From: JAOPZW01 sp963788935
Lineage (GTDB): Bacteria > Actinomycetota > Thermoleophilia > Solirubrobacterales > Solirubrobacteraceae
Reading direction: 5' to 3'
DNA: 64,000 nucleotides
Assembly (NCBI GenBank): GCA_963788935.1
Contig: CAWBIM010000016.1
Coordinates: 1-64,000, forward strand
Numbering within the stretch: the first letter of the stretch is position 1; each line of letters opens with the position of its first letter. Below, piece by piece: positions 1 through 8,253 of the stretch. A model generated the notes under the pieces. The model was not told the origin of the DNA. It did not search any database and saw only the letters and a program-made list of their open reading frames with translations. The position numbers and the translations under genes are program-made.

Positions 1-128
1 CCGCGCTGGACGCGGCGGCGCTCGCCGATCGCCTCGAACGCCGCGAGCTGGCCGTCGTCGAGCCGCGGGAACGCGCCGGAGCGGTCCGCGGTCTCGACCG
101 GTGCGTCGCCGTCGAGCGCCGGACTCAC
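1..128 (-). CDS. N-terminus of a probable cyclic-nucleotide-binding-domain oxidoreductase (cut by window edge)
   Basis: Only the first 42 codons are inside the window. The start is a GTG at 128 whose GTGA overlaps the stop of the upstream small gene, a normal operon junction. The visible peptide contains GAFPRLDDGQLAAFEAIGERR, which resembles the opening of proteins that carry an N-terminal Crp-like cyclic-nucleotide-binding domain, often followed by a thioredoxin-reductase-like FAD domain. The family assignment rests on resemblance of this short stretch; the catalytic part lies outside the window. Confidence 0.5.
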   Translation of the reverse strand, partial: MSPALDGDAPVETADRSGAFPRLDDGQLAAFEAIGERRRVQR

Positions 129-322
129 CGGAGCTCCGGCGGGCTCGGGGTGGCCCAGCGCCCGCGCAGGATCAGCGCGAGGCCGAGGACGCGCCCGACG
201 ACGCCGACCACCATCAGGATGACCCCGACGGTGTTGATGTCGACGCCCTCGACGTGGGCCGTCACGGCGTACTTGAGGATCGCGCCCACGGCGATCAGGA
301 ACAGGGAGGTACCGATGGTCAC
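125..322 (-). CDS. small two-helix membrane protein, DUF6458-like
   Basis: A 65-residue protein starting at a GTG (322). It has two hydrophobic segments, about residues 3-22 (IGTSLFLIAVGAILKYAVTA) and 31-51 (VGVILMVVGVVGRVLGLAL), joined by a short polar turn with HVEGVDIN, and a basic, proline-containing tail. This pattern, including the glycine-rich second helix, matches the DUF6458 family of actinobacterial inner-membrane peptides. The function is unknown. It overlaps the start of the next gene by four bases. A longer reading upstream of the GTG has no such conservation and looks like out-of-gene sequence. Confidence 0.75.
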   Translation of the reverse strand: MTIGTSLFLIAVGAILKYAVTAHVEGVDINTVGVILMVVGVVGRVLGLALILRGRWATPSPPELR

Positions 323-408
323 GCCTACGGTGGGTAGACCGCGTGCGGCGCGGGGCGACCAGGTTGGCGGCGGAGCCGGTGGTCCTACTTCAACGGACCG
401 TGGACGGG

Positions 409-681
409 TCAGCGAGATCCTCGTACGTCTCGATCGCGCCGGGTGTCCTCCGCCGCGCCGCGGGCCGCGCGCCAGAGGCGCAGCGGCAGCGCGCCGAGCG
501 GGGTCCGACGCTCCGCGGAGTCGTGCTCGCGCTCGAACCCCCGCGCGTAGCGCTCGGCCTCCGTCGCCGTGGCGTAGCGCTTCTCGCCGACCGCGCCACA
601 GCCGCGCTCGCATCGCCACCGCATCGTCGCGCCGTCGGCGGCGAAGCGGAACCGGTGGCCGAGAAGGCGGCAACGCAGCAT
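409..681 (-). CDS. small Cys/Trp-containing protein, lineage-restricted
   Basis: A 90-residue protein beginning MLRCRLLGHRF, with a central MRWRCERGCG segment followed by KRYATATEAERYARGFERE and a basic C-terminus with LPLRLWR. The paired cysteines and the short beta-like opening suggest a small one-zinc or redox fold; I recall similar short proteins from Solirubrobacterales but no assigned function. It is transcribed toward the DUF6458-like gene and back-to-back with the MFS gene at 720. Coding status is supported by the coherent protein pattern in this frame and its absence in the others. Confidence 0.65.
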   Translation of the reverse strand: MLRCRLLGHRFRFAADGATMRWRCERGCGAVGEKRYATATEAERYARGFEREHDSAERRTPLGALPLRLWRAARGAAEDTRRDRDVRGSR

Positions 682-719
682 GCGACACCACCGTACTCCG
701 GAACCCGGGAGCGCCAGCC

Positions 720-3234
720 ATGAGCACCGTGACCGCCTCGTCGACCGCCGCCGCGCCGCGGAGCGGGCAGCGGTTCCGCACGATCACGAGCCAGATCCCG
801 AGCCGCCTCGACCGGCTGCCATGGTCGCGGTTCCACTGGCGCATCGTGATCGGCCTCGGGACCGTCTGGGTCCTCGACGGGCTCGAGGTCACCATCGTCG
901 GCGCGGTCGCCCCGCGCCTCACGGAGGCCGGCAGCGGGATCGACATGACGGGCGCGGACATCGGGTTCGCCGCCGCGCTCTACGTCGCCGGCGCCTGTCT
1001 CGGCGCGCTGCTCTTCGGCCAGCTCACCGACCGCTACGGCCGGAAGAAGCTCTTCATGGTCACGCTCGTGCTGTACATCGGCGCGACGGTCCGACCGCCT
1101 TCGCGTTCGCCCCCTGGTACTTCTTCTTCTGCCGCTTCTTCACGGGCATGGGCATCGGCGGCGAGTACGCCGCGATCAACTCGGCGATCGACGAGCTGAT
1201 CCCCGCGAAGAACCGCGGCCGCGTCGACATCGCGATCAACGGCAGCTTCTGGGTCGGGGCGGCGATCGGCGGCCTCGCCGCGCTCCTGCTGCTGGACCCG
1301 GCGATCTTCCCGCGCGACGTCGGCTGGCGCCTGGCGTTCGGCGCGGGCGCGATCCTCGGTCTGGGCATCCTCGTCGTCCGCCGCCACGTCCCGGAGAGCC
1401 CGCGCTGGCTGTTCCTCCACGGCCGCGAGGAGGAGGCCGAGCGGATCGTCGCGCGGATCGAGGAGGAGGTGCGCCGCGAGACCGGCGCGGAGCTGCCCGC
1501 CGCCGGGCGACGCGATCACGGTCCGCCAGCGCGACGCGATCCCGTTCCGCGAGCTCGCGCGGACGATCGTCCGCCGCTACCCGACCCGCGCGATCCTCGG
1601 GCTCGCGCTGTTCGTCGGCCAGGCGTTCCTCTACAACGCCATCACGTTCGACCTCGGGACGATCCTGCACGACTTCTTCGGCGTCGGCTCGAGCCACGTG
1701 CCGTACCTGTTCGTCGTGTTCGCCGCCGGCAACTTCCTGGGCCCGCTGTTCCTCGGGCGCCTGTTCGACACCGTCGGGCGCATCCCGATGATCGCCGGGA
1801 CGTACCTCGGCTCGGCCGCGATGGTCGCGCTTCTCGGCATCCTGTTCCGCGGCGGGGCACCTGACCACGGTCTCCTTCATGGCGCTCGTCGTCGCCGCGT
1901 TCTTCCTCGCCTCGGCCGGCGCGAGCTCCGCGTACCTGACGGTCAGCGAGGTCTTCCCGATGGAGACCCGTGCGCTCGCGATCGCGCTGTTCTACGCGGT
2001 CGGCACGGCCGTCGGCGGCATCGCCGGCCCGGTCGTCTTCGGCGCGCTCATCCACACCGGCGACGCCACCAAGGTCGCCACCGGCTTCTTCATCGGCGCC
2101 GTCGCGATGGCGATCGGCGGCCTGGCGGAGCTGCGCTTCGGTGTCCGCGCCGAGCAGCAGTCGCTCGAGAACATCGCCAGGCCGCTGACCGCCGAGGAGG
2201 CGGACGCGGAGGCGGAGGGCCAGGGCGCCGTCGACAGCGGCCCGCCCGACGGGCGGGACGGCGCGGCCGACCGCGACCGCTACGAAGCGCTCGCGCTTCG
2301 CGAGAGCGCGGCCGGCCGGCGCGCGGCCGCCGCGCGCCACCGCGCCGCCCGGCACGAGACCGCCGCCGGCGTGGGCAGCGCGCCCCCGGGCAGCCTGGTC
2401 GTGCTCGAGATCCGCGCCCAGATCGCCGAGCTCCGTGCGCTGGCGTTGGACGAGCGCGCGGAGGCGCACGAGCAGCGCGCCGCGGCCTGGACGGCATCCA
2501 CCGACGTCGTCCGCCGCGAAGTGCTCGACCGCGCCGCCCGCAGCGAGGAGCGTGCGCGCGAGCACGACGCGCGCGCCGACGCGCTCGCGGCCGAGCACGC
2601 GGTCGGACCGGACGCCCGGCCGGAGCCGGGGACCGCGGAGCGCGACGCCGCCGAGCTGCGCTGGGCGCAAGCCCGCACGGCGCGCGAACGCGCGGATGCC
2701 GCGCGCGCCCGGCGCGACGCCGCGGGCGCCGCGCGCGAGGAGGAGGAGGCCCACACCCACGGCCAGCTCGCCCTCGCCGCCGAGGAGCGCGACGACGCCG
2801 CCGGTCACGACGCCGCGGCGAAGCGCCTCCACGCGCAGCTCGTGGACGACGAGCCCGAGGTGCGGCGCCGGATCGCCGCCGCGCGCGACGCGCGGATCGA
2901 CGCCCGGCGCGCGCGGGCGCGGGCGGGGATGCGCCGCTTCCGGCCTGGCGTGGGCACGGTTTTCTTCTCGCCGGCGATGGCCGGCAGCGCCGGGACGAGC
3001 AGCCGCTTCGCAGCGATCGCCGACGAGGCGCACGACCGGGAGGTCGAGGCCATCGCCTGCTCGCTCGACGAGGTCGGCGCGGCCGGGCGCGAGGAGCTGC
3101 GCCGGCGCGTCGGCGGCCGCCACTGGGGGCCCGGCCGCTTCGCCGCCGCGCTGAGGGCCGCGCTCCGGGAGGGGCGCGTGCGGCGCGACCCGGAGGGACG
3201 CTACGAGACCATGCAGGCGACCAGCGCCACGTGA
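720..3234 (+). pseudogene. MFS transporter with long coiled-coil C-terminal extension, frameshifted (three indels)
   Basis: Starts at ATG 720. The protein is a sugar/metabolite:H+ symporter-type major facilitator: GQLTDRYGRKK between helices 2 and 3, GRVDIAINGSFW, PESPRWLFLHGREEEAE before the central loop, then a second six-helix half with VFPMETRALAIALFYAVGT. Reading requires a missing base near 1092 and single extra bases near 1505 and near 1857 (inside a GGGG run). The transporter ends around 2190, but the same frame stays open for about 350 further residues of Ala/Arg/Glu-rich coiled coil (2200-2940) and a last segment with GRHWGPGRFAAALRAALREGRVRRDPEGRY that looks like a winged-helix tail. 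The indels look like sequencing errors, so the gene may be intact. Substrate unknown. Confidence 0.75.
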
Positions 3235-3235
3235 G

Positions 3236-4180
3236 GTGACGCGGCTGCTCCGGCACGGTGCCGAGCCGCGCGACACCCCGGGGCGCCGGAGGCTGACGGA
3301 GGCCCGTAGCCACGTCGTGCGCGAGGTCGGCCTCGCCCGGCACCTCAGCCGGCGCGCGGTCCGCCGCGCGCGGATCGAGTCGCTCGTGCTGCTGCCGGCG
3401 CTCGTCGCCGTTCTCGAGGTCTACCACCAGCGCGAAGCGCTCTTCGGCCCCGAGTGGGACGGCGCGGTGCGGCTGCTCACCGCCATCGCGCTCATGGCGA
3501 TGGGCTGGCAGTTCGCCCGCGACATCGGCCGCTCGTTCGGGCCGCTCCTCTTCCGCCGCCTGGAGCCCGCCACGGCCGGGACCGTCGGGTTCGTGCTCCG
3601 GCTGGCGACCGTCGTCGCGGCGACGAGCCTCGCTCTGCGCGTGGCCGGCCTGACGCCGCACACGCTTGCGCTCGGCGGCGCGCTGACCGCCGTCGTCGTC
3701 GGTCTCGCCGCGCAGCAGACGCTCGGCAACCTGTTCGCCGGCACCCTGCTGCTCAGCGCGCGGCCGTTCCGCGTCGGCGAGCGCGTGCAGTTACAGGGCG
3801 GCCCGCTCGCGGGCACGGTCGAGGGCGTCGTGAGCTCGCTCGGCCTTCTGTATACGACCCTCGCCCGGGGCGAGGACGCGATCATGGTCCCGAACTCGGT
3901 CGTCCTCAGCGTGGCGGTGGTCCCGCTGCGCGAGCCGCCGGGCGTCGAGCTGCGGGCGCGGCTGCGGCCGGGGATCACGCCGATCGACGTCGAACACACC
4001 CTGCGCGACGCTGTCCGGACCCCGATGCGCGGGCCGCCGAACGTCACGCTCGAGGAGGTCGACGGCGACGACATCGTGGTCCGCGTCCGCGCCGCGCCCG
4101 AACGGCCGAGCGACGGCCCACAACTCGCGAGCGAAGTGCTCGCCGCGGTCACGCAGCTGACGCCCGGGCCGGACCTCTGA
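3236..4180 (+). CDS. MscS-family mechanosensitive ion channel
   Basis: A 314-residue protein, starting at a GTG one base after the stop of the MFS gene. Three or four hydrophobic segments occupy residues about 50-165. They are followed by the pore-lining helix and beta domain typical of MscS: GGALTAVVVGLAAQQTLGNLFAG, then ARPFRVGERVQLQGGPLAGTVEGV and ARGEDAIMVPNSVVLS. The C-terminal alpha/beta domain (VELRARLRPGITPIDVEH onward) is present, so the protein looks complete. It would open under membrane tension to release solutes during hypo-osmotic shock. The tight spacing suggests co-transcription with the transporter. No strong Shine-Dalgarno is visible, and a later in-frame start cannot be excluded. 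Confidence 0.88.
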   Translation: MTRLLRHGAEPRDTPGRRRLTEARSHVVREVGLARHLSRRAVRRARIESLVLLPALVAVLEVYHQREALFGPEWDGAVRLLTAIALMAMGWQFARDIGRSFGPLLFRRLEPATAGTVGFVLRLATVVAATSLALRVAGLTPHTLALGGALTAVVVGLAAQQTLGNLFAGTLLLSARPFRVGERVQLQGGPLAGTVEGVVSSLGLLYTTLARGEDAIMVPNSVVLSVAVVPLREPPGVELRARLRPGITPIDVEHTLRDAVRTPMRGPPNVTLEEVDGDDIVVRVRAAPERPSDGPQLASEVLAAVTQLTPGPDL

Positions 4181-4226
4181 CGGAGAGCTGTCGCGACCGG
4201 TACGCAGCTCAGCGGGAGGGTCGGCG

Positions 4227-4358
4227 TCAACCGCCCGCGAGGCGGCGCACGGCGCGCACGACCGCCTGCGGGGCGAAGATCGCCATGACGAACAGCAACT
4301 CGAGCGCGACGAGGAGCACGGACGCGAAGAGGACGAGGAGGACGTCGAGGGTGCTCAT
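4227..4358 (-). CDS. small single-helix membrane protein (43 aa)
   Basis: An ATG at 4358 opens a 43-codon frame with a clean single transmembrane helix, LLVLFASVLLVALELLFVMAIF, followed by a basic tail (VVRAVRRLAGG). The positive charges after the helix predict an N-out/C-in topology. It fills most of the otherwise empty 293-base interval between the MscS gene and the YflT-like gene. The hydrophobic run with one continuous helix and a charged end is unlikely to arise by chance in this GC-rich background, but the ribosome-binding site is weak and I know of no named family. Confidence 0.45.
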   Translation of the reverse strand: MSTLDVLLVLFASVLLVALELLFVMAIFAPQAVVRAVRRLAGG

Positions 4359-4473
4359 GTCGCGCCGTCCGGTAGGCCGCGACGCCGGCGGCAACAGGTG
4401 CGAGACCCACCGTCACGCCGCCGGTGGCCGTCGCTGGTTGACCGGGCACCGTCCCGTCCTATGTCCAACGCCG

Positions 4474-5028
4474 ATGACTGACACCGAAACCCGTCCCGGA
4501 CCAATCGCGTCGCCCGGTACCCCCGCGGTGACCTTGGCCACCTTCGACGACTACCCCTCCGTCCAGCAGGCGGTCGACCATCTGGCCGATCACGGCTTCC
4601 CGGTGGACCGGGTGTCGATCGTCGGCCGCGATCTCCGCTACGTCGAGCAGGTGACGGGCCGGATGACCGTCGCCACCGCGGCCGCGCTCGGCGCGCTCCA
4701 AGGCGCCTCCCTCGGCGGGCTGTTCGCGCTCGCCTTCGGGCTGATCTTCACCTTTAGCCCGGACCCGGTGCTGCCGCTCCTGGTCGTCTACGGGATCGTC
4801 GCGGGCGCCGCGTTCGGCGCCCTCTTCGGGGCGCTCGGCCACGCCGCCGGCGGCCGCCGTGACTTCACGTCGGTGCCGACGATGGTCGCCGACCACTACG
4901 CGCTGGTCGTCGCCCCGGACGTCGCCGACCGCGCCGCTGTGCTCCTGCGCGATCTCGGCGTGCCCGTCGCTGGCGGGACCGCCGACGGGGCGACCACCGA
5001 CGGCGCGAGCCGTCCCGCATCTGCGTGA
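4474..5028 (+). CDS. general stress protein, YflT (GSP17M)-like with glycine-rich membrane segments
   Basis: A 184-residue protein from ATG 4474. Residues about 25-65 hold the YflT-like fold opening (TLATFDDYPSVQQAVDHLADHGFPVDRVSIVGRDLRYVEQ). Residues 75-130 are two glycine/alanine-rich hydrophobic segments (ALGALQGASLGGLFALAFGLIF and LLVVYGIVAGAAFGALFGALG), and the C-terminus returns to a soluble fold ending VADRAAVLLRDLGV. This architecture is common in actinobacterial general stress proteins whose biochemical role is not known. Its stop overlaps the start of the metallopeptidase gene by four bases, so the two are probably co-transcribed. Confidence 0.8.
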   Translation: MTDTETRPGPIASPGTPAVTLATFDDYPSVQQAVDHLADHGFPVDRVSIVGRDLRYVEQVTGRMTVATAAALGALQGASLGGLFALAFGLIFTFSPDPVLPLLVVYGIVAGAAFGALFGALGHAAGGRRDFTSVPTMVADHYALVVAPDVADRAAVLLRDLGVPVAGGTADGATTDGASRPASA

Positions 5029-5864
5029 ACGGCGGCGCCGCGCCACGCCGCGGAGGGCAGCTCCGCCCGGCCGCGCTGCTGGCGGCGGCGATCGTCGCGG
5101 TCGCGCTGGCCGTCTCGTTCGTCGTCGGCGCCCGGGGCGCGACGTTCGGATACGACGACCCGTTCAACCGCTTCCCGCAGCGGCCGTCGGCGAACCAGGG
5201 ATCGCGGGCTCCCGGTCCGAGCGCAGAGCAGGATCTGGACGGCTTCCTCACAGCGGTCACCGGCGACATCCAGGGCTTCTGGAAGCAGGAGTTGGCCGGC
5301 AGCGGACGGCGGTACGCGCCGGCCGCCGTCGTGATCTTCCACCGCGCGACGATGTCGGGCTGCGGCCCGGCGTCGAGCGCAACCGGGCCGTTCTACTGCC
5401 CGCTCGATCACACGGTGTACCTCGATCCCGGCTTCTTCCGCGAGCTCGCCGTCCGGTTCGGGGCGCCGGGCGACTTCGCCCAGGCCTACGTGCTCGCCCA
5501 CGAGCTCGGCCATCACGTCCAGACGCTGACGGGGATCACGCAGCAGGTCGACGAGGCGAGGGCCGCCGATCCCGACCTGAGCAACCCCTTGTCGGTGGCG
5601 TTCGAGCTCCAGGCTGACTGCCTCGCCGGCGTGTGGGGCCATTCGACGTACGACCGCGGGCTTCTCGAGCGCGGCGACCTCGACGAGGCGCTTCGCGCCG
5701 CCGCCGCGGTCGGAGACGACCGCATCCAGAAGCGCACCATCGGGCGCGTGATCCCCGAGGCGTGGACCCACGGCTCGTCCGCCGAGCGCCGTAGCTGGTT
5801 CGCGCGCGGCTTCGACGCGGGGGACCCGAACGCCTGCGACACGTTCTCGGCGCTCGCGCCGTAG
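5025..5864 (+). CDS. YpfJ-type neutral zinc metallopeptidase, membrane-anchored
   Basis: A 279-residue protein starting at GTG 5025 (GTGA overlap with the previous stop). One N-terminal transmembrane helix (residues about 15-35) places the enzyme domain outside the cytoplasmic membrane. The zinc motif AHELGHHVQ is at about residues 158-166 and the third ligand region, FELQADCLAGVWGH, at about 190-203, with a downstream TRIH-like segment replaced by IPEAWTHGSSAERRSWFARGF. Length and motif order match the KPN_02809/YpfJ family of predicted neutral zinc metallopeptidases, for which a substrate is not established. Co-transcription with the stress protein suggests a cell-envelope stress role. Confidence 0.88.
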   Translation: MNGGAAPRRGGQLRPAALLAAAIVAVALAVSFVVGARGATFGYDDPFNRFPQRPSANQGSRAPGPSAEQDLDGFLTAVTGDIQGFWKQELAGSGRRYAPAAVVIFHRATMSGCGPASSATGPFYCPLDHTVYLDPGFFRELAVRFGAPGDFAQAYVLAHELGHHVQTLTGITQQVDEARAADPDLSNPLSVAFELQADCLAGVWGHSTYDRGLLERGDLDEALRAAAAVGDDRIQKRTIGRVIPEAWTHGSSAERRSWFARGFDAGDPNACDTFSALAP

Positions 5865-5991
5865 GCGCCGCCGGGTCCTTGTCCGGAACACGCACCGGCG
5901 GCGCGCCACGCCGCGACTAGTGGACGCGCTCAGCGGGGAAGCACCGTGACAAGCAACTGACGATCGGCGTCCGGATCACGTTCGGGGGAAC

Positions 5992-6768
5992 GTGAACCGG
6001 CCGTTGAGGCGACCGCGGTTCAAATGTGACGAGAACGTGACGGACTATCCCGTGCGTGCGTCGCCCTCGGCCGCGCACATCGGCTTGCACGTCGGTCGGC
6101 AAGTTGCGGAGAACCCGATGCAGCTCACGGTGGCATTCGATCGATTCCTGCCCGTCGCACGATGGGGCCCGTTGTTCCACGTCCTCTGCCTCGAGCAGCC
6201 GGGGCTCACCCTGACCTGGAAGCCGGTCGGGTTCCCGATGCCGGGCCGGCCGCCGCTCGGCGACGCCGACCTCGGCCTGTTCGTCGAGCCGCCGGCGGAG
6301 GAGGGGCTCGACACCCTCGTGATCGAGTCCAGCCCGATGGTCGTCGTCATGGCCGTCGGCCATCCGCTCACCCGCCATCACGAGCTGAGCGTCGCGGACG
6401 TCCTCGACCAGCCGTTCCCCAACGGCAATGACCTCCACGTCGGGTGGCGCGCGTTCTGGACGCTCGACGAGCACCGGGGCGGGCCTCCGGTGTTCGTCGG
6501 CAACGGTGTCACGAGCGCCGCGGCCGCCATCGAGGTCGTCGCCGGCGGTGGCGCGATCGCGACGCTCCCCGCCTGGGCGGCGGGCGGCGTGCAGCACCCG
6601 GGAGTCGTCTCGGTCGCGCTGCGCGACGGCCCCGCCGTCACGACCCGCCTCGTCTGGCGGGCGGGCGACAAGGATCCGATCGTGCGCGCCGTCGTCGACC
6701 TCGCGGCGGCGTGGAGCGTCGTGGAGCGCGACCAGCCGGGCCTGGGCGGCGCGCCCGAGCAGGGCTGA
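5992..6768 (+). CDS. LysR-type substrate-binding domain protein lacking a DNA-binding domain
   Basis: A 258-residue protein with a GTG start at 5992 preceded by GGGGGAA. From about residue 43 it follows the periplasmic-binding fold of LysR regulators (QLTVAFDRFLPVARW, then LGLFVEPPAEEGLDTLVIESSPMVVVMAVGHPL, later VVAGGGAIATLPAWAA). The N-terminal winged helix-turn-helix that every LysR regulator needs is absent, and no HTH is visible in any frame of the preceding 130 bases. It could be a stand-alone ligand-binding protein, or a regulator that has lost its first third. An internal ATG at 6118 sits right at the domain start and is an alternative initiation site. Confidence 0.65.
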   Translation: MNRPLRRPRFKCDENVTDYPVRASPSAAHIGLHVGRQVAENPMQLTVAFDRFLPVARWGPLFHVLCLEQPGLTLTWKPVGFPMPGRPPLGDADLGLFVEPPAEEGLDTLVIESSPMVVVMAVGHPLTRHHELSVADVLDQPFPNGNDLHVGWRAFWTLDEHRGGPPVFVGNGVTSAAAAIEVVAGGGAIATLPAWAAGGVQHPGVVSVALRDGPAVTTRLVWRAGDKDPIVRAVVDLAAAWSVVERDQPGLGGAPEQG

Positions 6769-6901
6769 CGCGCCCCGGCGCCCGCGCGGCGGCCGGGTGA
6801 AGCCGAGCGCACGCGACCTCGTGAGATCTTGCGACGCGCGCCGCGGCCCCCGCGCTGACGGCTGCGGTGACAGAGCGAGCAGGCGGCCTACCTCGCAGCG
6901 C

Positions 6902-7120
6902 GTGCCCTATGTGACATGCCCCGGGTGCGAGTTGCGCACCTACAGCGCGGCGCTGTGGTCCGGCCGGGACGACTGCCCCTCTTGCGGGACGCGACTGCCC
7001 GTCGAGCGCAGCCGGCGTGCGCCGGGGCTCGACGCGCCCGCCGACGTGCTCGCCGGTGCCGGGGCGCCCGGTGCCCGGCGCGTGACCACGACGAGCAGCC
7101 CGGCTCATCGTGGGCCCTGA
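6902..7120 (+). CDS. small zinc-ribbon protein
   Basis: A 72-residue protein from GTG 6902, beginning VPYVTCPGCELRTYSAA and continuing DDCPSCGTRLPVE. The two CxxC knuckles are 19 residues apart and form a classic zinc ribbon; the rest is a basic, low-complexity tail. Similar short zinc-ribbon proteins are common in this bacterial lineage and have no assigned function. The gene stands alone between the LysR-like protein and the HdeD gene. The start was placed at the GTG immediately before the first knuckle. Confidence 0.6.
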   Translation: MPYVTCPGCELRTYSAALWSGRDDCPSCGTRLPVERSRRAPGLDAPADVLAGAGAPGARRVTTTSSPAHRGP

Positions 7121-7268
7121 CGGCCGGCGGCGGAGCCGCGACGGCGATCAGCGTGCGGGGCTCGTTCGCACCGCACGCGATCACGTCGAAACGAGCCGCG
7201 TCCACCGGCCGGCTCCCGCCGGGCGTGAGGGCGCCGGCGGGGAACGGGCGCGATGCCGATCTCGGCGG

Positions 7269-7886
7269 CTACGGTCCGACGGCGCGAGGAGTCGATCCGC
7301 GGACGGGCCGGTCCCGCGCGGCGGGACGCAGACGGCGCAGGCGCAGGCCGACCCAGAGCGCGACGGCGCCGCGGACGACCAGGCCGATCCCGAACAGGAT
7401 GGCGAACGTGACGATGCCGAGGTCCGGCAGCGCCAGAATCAGGATCCCGAGCACGAGGTTCACGACACCCAGCACGTACCCCATCCATGGCTGGTCGTCG
7501 CCCACCGCGCTCGCGATCTGCAGGACGCCGGCCACGACGAGGTACGCACCAACGACGATCACGAGCGCGAGCAGGCCGACGCCCGGCAGGCGGAGACACA
7601 TCACGCCGGCGATGAGGGAGATGACGCCCAGCAGGACCGCGAAGACGCGCCGGGCCGTGCCGGCGTCCTCGGCAATCACACCGCCGAGGACGTCGAAGAA
7701 GCCGACGGCGATGAGCCAGCAACCGAACAGCACCCCGAGGGCCACCAGACTCAGGTTCAGATCGGCCAGCGCGATCGCGCCGGCCACGATGCTCAGCACC
7801 CCGAAGGCGGCCCACAGCCACCAGTACCGGGCGATGGGCCGCAGCAGCTCCTCGACCGACGTGCTGGGCGACAGCGTGGCGCTCAT
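7269..7886 (-). CDS. hdeD: HdeD-family (DUF308) membrane protein
   Basis: A 205-residue protein with six hydrophobic segments arranged as three repeated helical pairs: WWLWAAFGVLSIVAGAIALA, LGVLFGCWLIAVGFFDVLGG, FAVLLGVISLIAGVMCL, VIVVGAYLVVAGVLQIA, VLGVVNLVLGILILAL and FAILFGIGLVVRGAVAL. This is the DUF308 repeat of the HdeD acid-resistance family. In Escherichia coli HdeD protects dense cultures from acid; here the role is inferred only by family. Length is normal. The gene is divergent from the nitric oxide reductase, which also faces acid and nitrosative stress. Confidence 0.85.
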   Translation of the reverse strand: MSATLSPSTSVEELLRPIARYWWLWAAFGVLSIVAGAIALADLNLSLVALGVLFGCWLIAVGFFDVLGGVIAEDAGTARRVFAVLLGVISLIAGVMCLRLPGVGLLALVIVVGAYLVVAGVLQIASAVGDDQPWMGYVLGVVNLVLGILILALPDLGIVTFAILFGIGLVVRGAVALWVGLRLRRLRPAARDRPVRGSTPRAVGP

Positions 7887-8016
7887 TCGAAAGACCTCTC
7901 TCTCGCGTGGCGTTCTGGGACCGGCCGGAACGGCCGTGCCAACTGGGGGATAGGCCCGAAGGCACGGATCGCAACAGCCCCCCGGCCGAGCGCCCCTCCG
8001 GCCCTTCGGCTCCCGG

Positions 8017-8238
8017 ATGCTCGTGTCCGCTCACGCTCAGATGCGGACCCGCGGTGTCCGGCTCGTGGTCGCTCGCGCCGTCGGGCAGGTGCGCGACGTG
8101 GTCGGGTGCATCACAGAGGAGGACGACCTGACCGCGTCGTTCCCGACGATCGCCGCCGCGGTCGACGCCGTCGGCGGCGTCGCTCCCGATTCCGAGAAAA
8201 GCCCGGGCGGATCTGGTATGGATCAACGGAGGCGCTGA
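8017..8238 (+). pseudogene. STAS-domain fragment (SulP C-terminus-like)
   Basis: A 73-codon frame whose middle, TRGVRLVVARAVGQVRDVVG followed by SFPTIAAAVDAV, resembles the end of the STAS domain of SulP anion transporters or anti-sigma antagonists. The beginning of the fold and the phosphorylatable serine region are missing, and I find no transporter sequence upstream in any frame. I read this as a leftover piece of a deleted gene directly in front of the nitric oxide reductase; a short functional STAS protein is less likely. Confidence 0.4.
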
Positions 8239-8253
8239 AGACGAGGAGTGACC

